Source: Pogonophryne albipinna (taxonomy: Eukaryota > Chordata > Actinopteri > Perciformes > Artedidraconidae). From it: DNA of 64,000 bases. A model generated the notes under the pieces. The model did not search any database, was not told where the DNA came from, and worked only from the letters and a program-made list of their open reading frames with translations. The translations under genes were made by a program, and so were the position numbers. Positions 37,356 through 48,994 of this stretch are shown here, in pieces; within the stretch, counting starts at the first letter, position 1; each line of letters opens with the position of its first letter. The stretch is taken from contig CM053251.1 of NCBI GenBank assembly GCA_028583405.1, forward strand, positions 11,977,495-12,041,494, in the 5' to 3' direction.

Positions 37356-37858
37356 AGACATACAGCTACTTGAACTGGAGATCTCTAAGCAGGACTATTC
37401 AGGTGAGAATCTTAAAGTGTTGACATGACATGAAGGAGAGTTTAACTGAGAGATTATTAAATGAATGTGACTTCCTTGAGAAGCCTTGCCACTCACAGTT
37501 CACTCGTGGCTGTAAAGTGGCGGTACTGAGTCATTTGGAAAGATTGGCTGAACACGGATACTGGCTTGAAGAGAGCACATTAAATCGGAGAACAGCTACA
37601 AGTTCCATGTTGGCCGTTAATTTACGTTAATGAGCCTAAACTGATATAATCAACCATCTGTGATGTTTATCATTTGATGGCAACAGTTAGTGCTATCAGT
37701 GTGAAGCATGATGCCTAGAAGTCAGAATTGATAATTGACATCTGGATTCAGAGAGGAAAACCAATCAAGACCCAAGTCTACAAGCAACCTTATTTTTGCA
37801 TCCATCAACACGTAGAATCTGGGTGTGCTGTAAACAACGGCTCCTTCAAACTGACGGA
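37356..37858. other. Non-coding span, nothing recognised
   Basis: No recognised features. Confidence 0.35.
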
Positions 37859-37859
37859 C

Positions 37860-38080
37860 TTTAAAGGTCACCTATTATGCAAAATCGACTTGTTCATGTC
37901 TTTTATACATAAACATGTGTCCCCTCTTTGTAACGAGATTCTGAAAGTCTCAGGAAAAAAGATTCGCTCTCTTTCTGTCCTGATCCATTTATATAAAAAC
38001 CTGTCTGAAAATGGGCTGATCAGATTTTGGCCACTTTATGTCATAAAGATTTTTGGGCTTGTGTAACCATTAGCCAATCA
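37860..38080. mobile_element. Fragment of a dispersed fish DNA element (TTTAAAGGTCACCTATTATG end)
   Basis: The TTTAAAGGTCACCTATTATG start and the following CAGG/GAAAGTCTC text match a widespread fish repeat. Only one end is seen. The short open frame here is not a host gene. Confidence 0.45.
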
Positions 38081-41000
38081 CCAACCAAGGTAAGGTAGTG
38101 GGGTATCATTAAAAAGACTAACCTGGGGTGGAGAACGGCTCAGTAATCCTTCCGTTTCCCTTAAGCCACTAAACAACACCCTCAAGTCATGATGGGGAAG
38201 AAAATTGTGATGGGAAACAACTGCGAAGTCGCTGTGTGAGCGTGGAACACGGCCAGCTGCTCACTAGATCAGCTTCAGCAGGGGTATCTCACTCCATCAC
38301 CACTGCATCGGTGAACACATCACACACACGGAGAGAGCATGCATCAATCACACACCACACCACGGGGAACTCAAGCTTTCAGTCCCTGGGGGAAAACTTT
38401 TGAGACAGTGTCAAAATCCAACAAAAATATCAACAAATGAGCCTTGGGGTAGAGCACATTTTCAGTGTAGAAATAAAGAAATAAATCCACAGACTCCCTG
38501 TTGATACTGGTGGGTGCACTTCCTTCCGATGCTTAATCCAATCTAAACAACTGGATACACTCTGAAGGAGGAAAATTCAGGGTGGGGATCAAAAGGGAGA
38601 GAGAGGAGAAAGAAGCCAGTGGGAAAAAAAGTCGGGTTTATTTTTTAGAGGCTTCAGTGCACTGAGTCAGGATTAAATATGTGGTTCCTTCACAGCAGCA
38701 AATGGCTGATGAGGATATTACAGACCACTGGTTGGGGTCAGTTGATGCGATACAAAGTGGAAATGTTCGACATTAAAAGGAAGGGTCAAATCAAGGTGAA
38801 AGCAGACTACAAAATACATAAATGTACCTGTAGCATGACAACATTCTATCAAAAATACAATTGAAAAGGCTACCCACAGTAGATCTAGTAGCGAGGAACT
38901 CCAATACACTGTACAATACAATGGAAAATGTGCCTGTTTTCTGTCCTGCTGTGTCAAAATCCAGCTTGAGAAGAAAGCTTCTCACAGCAGCGACTGTGTG
39001 CTCTGATCTGGTGAAACAAAAAGGCGCTATAAAGACGAGGAGATGGCTACATGCCAAATGTGGAGGACAGAATGGTTAAAGAGACGTGAGCTGCATGTGT
39101 TCTGCGGAAAGCTGGAGGTAATTCACGAAGGCCACAATAATTACGCTCAATCAAACCAGCAGGCATTGTGGCTTTTCTGATGCTCCTACAGCTGCAGAGA
39201 AAGCTGCCCAACCTTTTCCTTTGGGGGTCGTTTCACCGTGCACGCACCAGCATTGGTTTTGTACTGAAATAATCACAAAATCTCAAAATGTCCGAGGGGA
39301 CTAAAACATAGCATTAGACCTCCTATCTGCTCTGAAGCTTAACGGACAATTGCAGCATCATTTCAGTTTTTATTTTGAGGTATACATAATTTTTGTATTC
39401 CTTGTCTGCAATGCTTGTCCTTCAGTTTAGTTCAAATAAATACTTTTTTAGGGGGTACATGGAGTTTTCTCGTTTCTTCAAAGGGTTTTTATGATTTTTG
39501 TAAATTATCAAATGTTTGGGTCCAGCTATACTTTCATGTGTCAATCTGTGATGATGGCCTGTTGGTGTTTCCAAACAGTCAGTAGAGATGGTAACCGCTG
39601 TGAACAAGAAGCAGCACATTGTGTTCTCTATACATACTGTAGGACCAGCAGCAGAGAGGCCAGTTGCTTCACATGCAGTACAAAGGTAGTCAGTGGGGAC
39701 CCATTACTGCAAGAGTACGATTCACCAAATCAAGACACATTATGTTTCTTAATAAATTGTATAAATGCAATAACCAAGTTAATAATAATAATAATAATAA
39801 TAATACCGAATACACCAACATATGTGTTATTATGCTACTGTTCCAAAGAAAACCCTTCTCAGAAATACAAATGAAAATACTCCCTAAGCAAATTCAACCA
39901 GCTTCAAACTTCAAAGGACTCATCCCTTACCCTCTGTCATTCATGCGCACACACAAACTAACACCGACATGTCATAAAATAATTAAAGGAGATAAGGACA
40001 GTGCAGGCTTGAATGCTAAATGACTTCCTTCTTTTATTTTGCTTAGACCAGCGAGCTTCCTTTTAACTCCCAGGGAGAAAAAAAGTGAAGGTTCAAAAAG
40101 GCGCTCTGATGCAGACTTGAAACAGTTTGGATTTTAATATAATGCTCAGGCCGTGACATGTTCCGTGTGTGAGTGTGTGTGTGTGTGTGTTTGTGTGTAG
40201 GTGTGTGTGTGTGTGTGTGTGTGTGTGAGAGAAAGACATGATTTCTATGCTGGGTGCATATGTGTGTGGGAGGCAGCGCGGTGTATTTGTGTGTTTCTGT
40301 TTAACGAGTGGGTGAATAAGTGCATGCATGGAAATGTGTTTTTCGGCATCAGTGTGAGTCTTTGTGTTTACACAAACATTTATTTGCTCTTCCAGGTTGT
40401 GTCTTGAACATACACCGGCTGAATTTGACCTTTCAACGTTTTTTATTCTCACTCCCTCTCTTATGCTCCTGCGGGTTTCCCACTTGCCGCTTTTCTCTTT
40501 GCCATAATACTGAATTAATTGACCTCCTGCACTATGAAACTTCTCTGCTGAAAACTTTAGCCTATCATCAGAAGTATAATGAAGAGACTGATAATTAATT
40601 AATGCAGTCCCCCCTGTGTTAAAGACAGCTGAGTAGATAATGCTCATATCTGCATCTGTAATAGGGAGCCACGCTTCAGTGCTTGTGATTGTGTCCATAG
40701 AAAACAGCTGAGGTCGAAACAACACAAGAAGTCTCCATCCCTTTACATTCCTGCACCCCTACACCAGAAGGGAAAAGCAAGTTATTGGGTTATCCATCGG
40801 TACATTATGTACTAAATGCATTTTTGTAATATTTGTGTTCTTTAATTCAAAAAAAGATCTATCAAATGCAGGTATTCTGTTTGTCTGTTTAGGTGGATGA
40901 CAAACATTGTCTGTGTTCTTGCATTATTGCAAATTGTGTGTCAGATGTAATTGAGCAAGTATTGCTTTCTGATTTTATTGTGCATGTATGGAAAGGTTTA

Positions 41001-41465
41001 GGAGAAAAAGCAACAAAACAAAAGGCGAAAAGCGTTTACTGTCAAATGGAAATTCTCATTAGCTGTGCTTGTGGTCTTTGTTTGTAATCAGAAAATGCTT
41101 CATGGTTGCTGAATTAATAGATCATAAAATATATTAATGTACAGCACTTGGAGAATAACAGGGTTGGGAAAAGTTATAAAACAAAGATAACCACATCTCC
41201 GTTTGTTAATACTTTGCATTCTGCCTCAAACCAAGATAAACAAGTCAGAAAAATGCTATTAGAACAAATGGACTGAAATGTGAAAACATCCCTGGTAAAA
41301 CATTATCCATTAAGCAGATAAAGTCTATTCATTTTTACCTGGCGCTCCACAGCAGCATGGCGGTGTGAGGGAAACTGGTGGTGGTTGTTAACTTTTGCCC
41401 CTGTGAAACCTGTATGCATTAATAATGATTTAAATCCTCCCAATGTCCTCCTTATCAGCCCTTCA
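38081..41465. other. Non-coding span with small simple repeats
   Basis: Contains (AAT)8 at 39781-39804 and interrupted GT repeats at 40165-40227. The minus-strand frame across 40093-40725 runs through the GT repeat and has no domain. Confidence 0.45.
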
Positions 41466-41513
41466 TTAACCCTTAGCTGCACGAGTGACTGGACCCGACA
41501 CTCTTCCATAAGT

Positions 41514-41529
41514 GGGTCAAAAATGACCC
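41514..41529. repeat. GGGTCAAAAATGACCC palindrome (outer element, left)
   Basis: A 16-bp palindrome 44 bp inside the left terminus. Copies with the same spacing lie at 42484-42499 and, degenerate, at 48958-48973. Confidence 0.85.
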
Positions 41530-41704
41530 GTATTAGAATAATATGTGTTTTTATGCCATTTTTGTCATTTTGGTTAAGAAAAATTACTTGTATAATATTT
41601 AGTATTATATTTTGGTTCACACAATAAATATTAAATATTTAATTTTTCACTATTTATCATTTTAGAATTTTTTTTTACATTTTGAAAAAAAACGTTTTAA
41701 CATA

Positions 41705-42334
41705 TTGATGCAAAGATCCAACCCTCTCTTACCTGCCCTTCAGCTGAACGACCTATCCTACCTTTATTTCCTCTCACCTTGACTACTGTAACTCACTTCT
41801 CTACGGCATCGGCTCCCCCTCCCTCGATAGACTCCAAATTGTAAAAAATGAAGCCGCCCGACTCCTCACACACTCCAGATCATGGCACCCCATCACACCA
41901 GTCCTCAAAGACCTTCATTGGCTTCCCGTCTCCCAACGCATCAACTACAAAATACTGGCCTTCACCTACAAAGTCCCCCCCCCCCCCCATCTCACTGTTC
42001 TTCTCACCCCCTACCAACCCCCACGGTCCCTCAGATCCACCGCAGCCGGTCTCCTGTCCCCCCCAGGTCCAAACTAGGCAGCATTAGGGACAGAGCCTGT
42101 TCAGTGGCAGCTCCCAGGATCTCCGCTATTCGAGTCCCTCACAGTATTCCAGTCCCTTTTCAAAACTCATCTCTTCTCCTCTGTCTACTCAAAGCCTCCC
42201 CCCCCCTCATCAATCCATGCCGGTTGATCAAGTTTGATAGTCCTATACCCCCCACCGTAACCTTCCCTTATATTGTAAAGCGATTTTGAGTCCTTGAAAA
42301 GCCCGATACAAATATAATGTATTATTATTATTAT
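41705..42334 (+). mobile_element. LINE fragment 1 (L2-like), 3' part
   Basis: Out-of-frame codons for the end of a reverse transcriptase are visible: LDYCNSLLYGIGSPSL near 41783, then KNEAARLLTHS and LKDLHWLPVSQRI in shifting frames. The 3' end GTAAAGCGATTTTGAGTCC to ATACAAATATAATG plus (ATT)n is a standard fish LINE terminus. Multiple frameshifts, inactive. Confidence 0.8.
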
Positions 42335-42483
42335 ATTGACAGGTATCAGATCTTGCTGTGTAAAATAATCTTCCTGACAGGTGTCACTTGTGATGTAGTC
42401 TGTGTGGTCTACAGTGAATGTATTCCTGACACACAGGTGATAAGAATCAAAGGTTCCCATAGGATTCCTTAGAAAATGCATGT

Positions 42484-42499
42484 GGGTCATTTTTGACCC
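42484..42499. repeat. GGGTCATTTTTGACCC palindrome (outer element, middle)
   Basis: Perfect 16-bp palindrome followed by CACTTATGGAAG. The stretch ATCAAAGGTTCC upstream (about 42448) also occurs in the inner piggyBac at about 47402, which links the two families. Confidence 0.85.
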
Positions 42500-42526
42500 A
42501 CTTATGGAAGCTTGGGGTAAGGGGGG

Positions 42527-42590
42527 TAAGGCAAGGCAAGGCAAGGCAAGGCAAGGCAAGGCAAGGCAAGGCAAGGCAAGGCAAGGCAAG
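42527..42590. repeat. (GGCAA)n pentamer repeat, LINE tail
   Basis: About 12 units of the 3'-terminal repeat of LINE fragment 2. Confidence 0.95.
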
Positions 42591-43037
42591 TTTATATAGC
42601 ACCTTTCAACACAAGGCAATTCAAGGTGCTTTACAAAAATGAAAGACATTCAGACAAAGGCATTTAAAAACAGTAAAAGATATTAAAAGAAACATTAAAA
42701 GAAAAAATATATGAATAAAAAGTACATGAATAAAAGTTACAGTGCATTAAGATATGAATAGTTCACACAGAAGTTCCACTTTACTGATGAACACAACGGC
42801 TCAGTTTCAATTAAAATTAAATGCAGCGACAAAAAGATAAGTCTTCAGCCTGGATTTAAAAGTAGTAAGAGTTGTAGCGGACCTGCAGGTTTCTGGGAGT
42901 TTGTTCCAGATATTTGGAGCATAATAACTGAATGCAGCTTTACCATGTTTAGTTCTGACTCTGGGGACAGAAAGCTGACCAGTCCCTGAAGACCTGAGAG
43001 ATCTGGATGGTTCATAATTTAGCAGAAGATCAGAAAT

Positions 43038-44161
43038 TTATTTTGGGCCTAAACCATTCAGTGCTTTATAAACCAGCAGCAGTATTTTGAAATCTATTCT
43101 TTGACACACAGGAAGCCAGTGTAAAGACTTCAGAACAGGAGTGATGTGATCCACTTTCTTAGTGTTAGTGAGGACTCGAGCAGCAGCGTTCTGAATCAGC
43201 TGCAGCTTTCTAATAGATTTTTTAGTGAGACCTGTAAAGACACCATTACAGTAGTCCAGTCTACTGAAGATAAAAGCATGGACAAGTTTTTCCAAATCCT
43301 GCTGTGACATTAGTCTTTTAATCCTAGATATGTTCTTTAGGTGATAGTAGGCTGATTTAGTAATTGTTTTAATGTGACTGTTGAAACTCAGGTCAGAGTC
43401 CATGACTACACCTAGATTTCTGGCTTTATCTGTTGTTTTGAACATTGCAGGCTGAAGCTCAGCGCTAACTTTTATACGTTCTGCCTTGGCTCCAAAGACC
43501 ATTACCTCAGTTTTGTCTTTGTTTAATTGGAGAAAGTTCTGACACATCCAGTCATTGATTTGTTCAATGCACTTACTCAGTGTTTTAACTGGAGAATAGT
43601 CTCCTGGTGAAATGGTTATGTAAATTTGTGTGTCATCCGCATAGCTATGGTAACTTATTTTGTTGTTTTTCATTATCCGAGCCAGTGGTAGCATGTAGAT
43701 GTTAAAGAGAAGAGGCCCCAAGATGGAGCCTTGAGGAACCCCACATGTCATATTTCTCAACTCAGATTTGTATTTACCTATAGAAACAAAGTTGTTTCTG
43801 TCCTTTAAGTAGGATTCAAACCAATTTAGAACTGTTTCCGAAAGTCCCACCCAGTTTTCTAGTCGGTCTAGTAATATGTTGTGGTCAACAGTGTCAAACG
43901 CAGCACTGAGATCTAATAATACTAACACTGAAGTTCTGCCACTGTCTGTGTTTAAGTGGATGTCATTGAAGACCTTTACAAGAGCAGTCTCAGTGCTGTG
44001 GTTTGGACGAAAGCCTGACTGGAACACATCTAAACAGCTATTTAAATGCACGAAATTACTCAACTGTTGAAAGACTACTTTTTCAATGATTTTACCTAGA
44101 AATGGGAGGTTTGATATGGGCCTGTAATTGTTCATTACTGAAGCGTCTAGATTATGCTTTT
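43038..44161 (-). pseudogene. LINE reverse transcriptase, main part
   Basis: About 375 codons of a non-LTR reverse transcriptase follow the insertion: NYRPISNLPFLGKIIEKV, the LDLSAAFDTVDH block with a catalytic Asp, GVPQGSILGPLLF, and YADDTQIY with the catalytic Asp pair. The thumb/C-terminal block has RLDYCNGVFTGL and LKSLHWLPV. The frame stops at GLGPK, where relatives have a following aromatic codon, so TAA looks like a nonsense change. The catalytic motifs themselves are intact. Confidence 0.88.
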
Positions 44162-44741
44162 TTAACCCTTTGATACACAAGCTATAGAAACCCCCTCTAA
44201 GACACAACATGGGTAAAAAATGACCCGTATTGACTTACAGTGTTATTTAATGCATGGTTGAGTGTTTCTTTGCTATATTTTTGGAAATCAACTTTTTCAT
44301 CATTAAATATTCAAAATATTCATTAAATATCTTGTTTTTGAAAACCCTAAATCATTACTTTTGTTTCTCCTTTGTTAATTACTAAACTAAAATAGTTTTT
44401 ATAATATTACATCAAGTTTACAGACATGGGTCAAAAATGACCCATGTATGCAAGTGTGGTATTTAAAAAAAAAAAAGACATACGATAATAATGATTTTGT
44501 CAAAAAACATTTTAGCAGTGATTTGGACCAAAGAATAACACATTTAATATTTGAAATGTTTATTTGTCACTTTGTCACACTCACACATAGCATACACCAT
44601 ACAACTGATAAAACTTTTTGAACTGTTAGTGAATCTGTATTGTTACTGCAGTGAACTGTGGTGAATGCTGAATGTTTAAAATGAACTCATGACACTCATG
44701 AAACAAACTCATGAAATGAACTCATATGAGTAAGTTGCAAT

Positions 44742-45517
44742 CTAGTGCATACATGCCTCACAAATCACAACAACATGTTTGTGCTCCTTGCACACAGGGT
44801 TGGTGCACTTGGAACACCAGCTGCTGGCTTTTCGATCTTTGGCAGTTGGGCAGATCTTGCACCTCTTCCTCTTCACTTGGCCCTCCTGTGGCTGGGTGGT
44901 GGCTGTGCTTACTTTTTTTAACCCACATCTTTCCATTGCCTCTGTAATATGGGTTTGGAGGTGGGACGTGCCCTCCATGCGTCTCCTCATGTGTGGCATG
45001 ACCAGCTCTTTGCCCAGCTCCTTTATGAAGAGCCGCCGTGCATTAGTCACACCACCCATGTAACCAGGGTGTTGTGCAGTGTAGCTGGTGAAGGCGTTGA
45101 GGGTGGCAACATCCAGCACATTGTGCCAGAGCACCATGGGCCACCTCCGTGTTCTCCGCTTGCAGGTGTACGTGCGAACCATTTGATCCATTGTGTCCAC
45201 TCCTGATTTTGTGTGGTTGTAATATTGGATCACTTCTGGCTTCCTCTTAACACTCTGGTCATCCACTGCTGTGTCATCATGCATTGTGCTTAGCAGCAAA
45301 ACAGCCTTCCCCTTTTTCGGGACATAGCTCACCATTGTCATGTTGCCACAGAATCCAAATTTGGAGCTGTACTTCTCTCTCAGTTTGTTTGGCTTCATGA
45401 AAGGTGGTATGTCTGGCTTGTTCTGGCGAAGAGTCCCCACAAGCGTAAGGTTCTTCTCTAAGAGCTTCTCAGCCAAAGGAATGCTGGTAAAGAAGTTATG
45501 CATGGTTATGTTGCAAC
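44742..45517 (-). CDS. piggyBac transposase, second coding exon (catalytic D to H)
   Basis: It joins the first exon across a 263-bp intron (45518-45780) with an ATAG acceptor. The phase is correct and gives HTG-CNIT at the junction. The block that normally reads DNFFTS reads MHNFFTSIPLAEKLL, so the second catalytic aspartate is histidine (CAT at 45500-45502). The third aspartate is present in GVDTMDQMVRTY. The C-terminus has a cysteine-rich zinc-binding domain (CKICP, WCSKCTNPVCKEH, CEACMH), needed for end recognition in the family. The frame is otherwise open to its stop. The transposase probably binds DNA but lacks cleavage activity, if expressed. Confidence 0.9.
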
Positions 45518-45780
45518 CTATGAACAGAATAAAAAAAATTAATGGTCAATTTAGTCAACATGTAATTCTCTAAATTCTAACATTAAAATAAACCTGATGG
45601 AATATTGATTATTATTACTGCATTGTATTTTATTCCATTCTATGTTTATAAATTAATCAATTTCTCACAATGGTAATACAAAATGAAATAGACACTATGA
45701 GAGAGTGGAAAAGTGATCTAAGTATTGTGCTAGAACTTCAAGAGTATATTCACTGTACATACTCTGTATTCTATATTCAC

Positions 45781-46768
45781 CTGTGTGTCTTATTCCGCTG
45801 GACAACTGTTGGACAATATTCTCGCCAAGGTTCCTCTGAACATCCTCTCCTGGCTGTCGCCCTGTATAGATCATGCCATTGAATGCATAATGGACCCTTG
45901 CATCGCACATCCAAAAGATTTTGATCCCATATTTTGCTGGCTTGCTGGGCATGTATTGTAAGAACTTGCACCTTCCACGGAATGGCACAAGCTGCTCATC
46001 TATAGTGACACAATCACTGGGGACGAACACTTTCTTGCAATTGGCCAGGAAACAGTCCCACACATATCTGAATGCAGCCATGTGGTCTGTTTCCAGTCTA
46101 ACAGCCCTAGTCCTCTTATCATCAAACCGTATGAGGCGGCAGATATCCTCATATCTGTGGAACCCCATGGTGGCCTTATACATCGGATTTTGCAGGGGAT
46201 CCAGAAAGAGCTCCCGCAAGGCCACATCCCAGCTCTTGTCCCCCCCTGCAAGGAGGGTCAAACCAATAAATGCCGTGAATTCCACTTTGTCGAGGCATCT
46301 CCACTCTTTTCCTTTTGCTGCTGCAGCTCTGCGTCCCTCTAAGTTAGTGCATCTTAAAACCTCCTCTATGATGTTATCACTAATGAACAACTCCCAGGCA
46401 TCTTTTGGTGAAATTATTGTTGAACCAGATACGGGTCCTGGACACCTCCTCAGGATGTTATGGGTTCTTGCTCTGCCTTGAGTGGGGGGTTGCTCATTCC
46501 AGTAAGACTCCTTTTTACTTAGCCTATTGGCCTGGGTCTGAGTTTCCTCTTCAGAGGACTCATCAGACGAGTCTTCTAGCTCGTCCAAGGAGTCTTCTTC
46601 ATCACCAGCAACTTCAGCTTGACCCTGTGGGACATAGTCTACGTCATCATCAGAGAGGTCAGACTCAGAGTTAGAATCAAGGATTGCTCCATCTTCCTTA
46701 TCCTGTTCTTGATGTAACATCTCGATGACCATTTCAGCCGTGAAACGTGAATGAGTGTGACGAGCCAT
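45781..46768 (-). CDS. piggyBac transposase, first coding exon
   Basis: The start MARHTHSRFTAEMVIEML lies one base after a splice acceptor (CTTCATCCACAG), so the first exon is untranslated. Residues about 20-85 are acidic and Ser/Asp-rich, as in many piggyBac transposases. From about residue 110 the DDE_Tnp_1_7 domain follows (SPKDAWELFISDNIIEEV, FIGLTLLAGG, FLDPLQNPMYKATM). The first catalytic aspartate is in TIDEQLVPFRGR, then YGIKIFWMCDARVHYAFN. The exon ends after RHT plus one base at a donor reading G|GTGAAT, and reading on past it stops within 30 codons. It pairs with the exon at 44742-45517 to give 587 residues. Confidence 0.9.
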
Positions 46769-47087
46769 ACTGTGGATGAAGAAAATCAAAATAATATTTA
46801 CAACATCAGTTGATAAATTATACAGTACACTTTTCTAATTCAAGTTTTATTTTGTTGCCCTAGCTGACATTAGCTTATACCTGTATATGACTGTATTTAA
46901 ATGTATTTATTTATTATTATGTGTGTATTTCCAGATTGACAAATGGGTTGAAAATAGTATAGCGTATTTATTGTGTAAGACATGATTACATTTCATACAT
47001 GATCTGGCAAGAGAGTTGGCATGTATGCATTAGCTAATATTAGCGACCGCGATCTAGAATTGACCTAGCTAACACAAGCTAACATTA

Positions 47088-47144
47088 GCTAGCTAGAATA
47101 GAATATGCTAATGTAATGCTAGCTAGAATAGAATATGCTAATGT
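47088..47144. repeat. Tandem duplication, 30-bp unit
   Basis: GCTAGCTAGAATAGAATATG with 10 further bases is repeated twice, with the first 27 bases identical. It lies in the first intron of the piggyBac gene. Confidence 0.85.
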
Positions 47145-47250
47145 TGTATTTCTCTTTCCCAACAGGTAGGGATAATGTTCAAATGTTATGTGCAGTTACC
47201 TTTTCTCAATATATTTTTCTTAGGTAAAACTATTGTAAAACAAGACTTAC

Positions 47251-47340
47251 ATGAATCAGATCTGAAGACGCAGCCTGTTTCCTTCTGACAAGAGTGGAAT
47301 GTGAAATGTTGTCCAGTTGTTTAGTTCTGACCAGCGCCAT
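47251..47340 (-). other. Probable untranslated first exon of the piggyBac transposase gene
   Basis: On the minus strand the donor GTAAGT at 47245-47250 is preceded by a GC-richer stretch (AGGAAACAGGCTGCGTC, about 47270-47286). The partner acceptor is at 46770. The upstream limit is a guess. Confidence 0.5.
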
Positions 47341-47869
47341 ATTATGACAAGTGAAAAGTTGTCCACAGTAAAAATGTTCCTAACTGCACACATTTTATAA
47401 ATCAAAGGTTCCTATCAAATTCACACTTGCACGGGTCATTTCTGACCCATGTGTGGAAACTTGATATAGTGATACAAAACCTATTTTAGTTCCAAAATAT
47501 AGACAGAGAAATGAAAAAAAAATGATTTATGGTCATCAAAAACAAGATATTTAATGAATACTTTGCAATATTAAATGATGAAATGAATAGATTTTAAAAG
47601 ATATAGCAAAGAAACACAGCCATGCATGAAATAACATAGGAAATGAATGTGGGTCATTTTTGACCCATGTTGTGCTTTAGAGGGGTAGTCTTACAAAAAT
47701 GATTTTTATTAAAAAAGTAAAAAAGAAAATAACAATTTGTGATGATCAAAAACAAGTTACTTGAGGAATTCCTGGAATTCTGAATGGTGAAATGAATTTA
47801 TTGCAAAGATATTTACAATTAAAACTCTGTCGGGTCACTTTTGACCCATGTTGTGTATCAAAGGGTTAA

Positions 47870-48925
47870 GAGCGGTTTAATGACTGCAGTTTTCAGGGCC
47901 TGTGGAAAAACACCTGAGTGAAGAGATTTGTTTACTATATGAAGTAGATCTGAGGCCATGCAAGGAAAAACATTTTTGAAAAACCCTGTTGGAATAATAT
48001 CAAGGCAGCAGGAGGAGGATTTCAGAAGTTGTATAATGTCCTCTAGGTTTTTATCATTAATCTGATGGAATTGTGTCATGGTGTTTGAATTGATATTAGG
48101 TGGACACAGAGACAAAACATTTGCTGTTCCTGATGCAGAGGCACTGACTGCTTGTCTGATTTTCTGAATTTTGTCAGTGAAGAAGGAGGCAAAATCATTG
48201 CACGCCCTGGTGGATAGAAATTCAGAGGCTACTGACACTGGCACTGGGGGGTTAGTTAGTCTGTCGACGGTAGCGAACAAGGCACGTGCGTTGTTTTTGG
48301 CAATGATATCAGAGAAGAAAGACTGTCGGGCAAATTTCAATTCCAAATTATAAAGGCCAAGTCTCTCTTTATAGATTTCAAAGTGCACCTGGAGATTTGT
48401 TTTTCGCCACCTACGTTCAGCTTTTCGACACTCTCTTTTTTCTGCTCTCACGGTCATGGCCTTTCTCCATGGAGATATTTTCTTCCCAGTCACTTCCTTT
48501 ACCTTAGTTGGAGCAATGGCATCTATAACATTTTTAATTTTTGAATTAAAATGATCTACTAGCTCATTTACTGAGATGTTAGCAGGAGCAAGTGTGGAAG
48601 AAAAATTCTGAGTAAACATTTCCCTAGTGTTTTCAGTTAAATATCGCTTTGTGGTTACCTCTTTTTGAACATTTTTGTGAACAGAAATAGAGCTCTCAAA
48701 GAAAACACAGGAATGATCAGAGAGTGCAACATCAGTCACCACAACCTCAGAGATATTCAGACCCTTTGAGATAATTAAGTCCAGAGTGTGCCCCTTATTG
48801 TGCGTGGGCTCCGTCACATGCTGAGTCAGTCCATAGTTATCAAGAACACAAAACAGTTCTTTAGCCCCTCTGTCCTGGGGGTTGTCAACATGGATGTTAA
48901 AATCACCAACAATGAAAAAATGTAA
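47870..48925 (-). pseudogene. LINE endonuclease C-terminus and reverse transcriptase N-terminus
   Basis: Open over about 350 codons. It carries the endonuclease end (GDFNIH, TLDLIIS, LSDH motifs) and the linker up to VIKPLL, just before the NYRPISNLP block of the RT. The frame runs into the piggyBac insertion at the TTAA that lies across a Leu-Lys codon pair. The part upstream of GDFNIH is missing. Confidence 0.8.
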
Positions 48926-48994
48926 TTACAAAGATACTTCAAGAAAACCACCTCATCGGGTCAAAAAAGACCCACTTATGCATCTAAGGGTTAC

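Larger units (their letters stand above)
44166..47865 (-). mobile_element. piggyBac transposon, structurally complete (3.7 kb)
   Basis: The inverted ends CCCTTTGATACACAA lie between duplicated TTAA (44162-44165 and 47866-47869), exactly splitting the LINE reverse transcriptase frame. It encodes a two-exon transposase on the minus strand with an untranslated first exon. Five GGGTCA-N4-TGACCC-type palindromes lie in the terminal regions (44211, 44428, 47433, 47651, 47832). Confidence 0.95.
42527..48925 (-). mobile_element. LINE fragment 2 (L2/CR1-like), split by piggyBac
   Basis: A non-LTR retrotransposon on the minus strand. It begins inside the endonuclease domain (GDFNIHVDN codons near 48910), continues through the reverse transcriptase, and ends in a 3' UTR with a (TTGCC)n tail (seen as GGCAAGGCAA on the + strand, 42527-42590). 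It is 5'-truncated. A 3.7-kb piggyBac at 44166-47865 splits it within the RT. Confidence 0.88.
41470..48990. mobile_element. Outer TTAA-type (piggyBac-like) element holding a three-level nest
   Basis: The left end CCCTTAGCTGCACGAGTG and the right end (read inverted) CCCTTAGATGCATAAGTG match at 15 of 18 positions. Flanks are TTAA (41466-41469) and TTAC (48991-48994), the latter probably mutated. Own sequence survives at 41470-41700, about 42335-42515 and 48926-48990, each with a GGGTCA-N4-TGACCC-type palindrome. Two LINE fragments have been inserted, the second carrying a piggyBac. No transposase of its own seen. Confidence 0.7.

Noticed and set aside
40093..40725. 210-codon minus-strand frame
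   Set aside because: It runs through a GT microsatellite (His-Thr repeats) and has no recognised domain.
45921..46674. Plus-strand frames opposite the piggyBac transposase
   Set aside because: Shadow frames of the minus-strand transposase, without family similarity.
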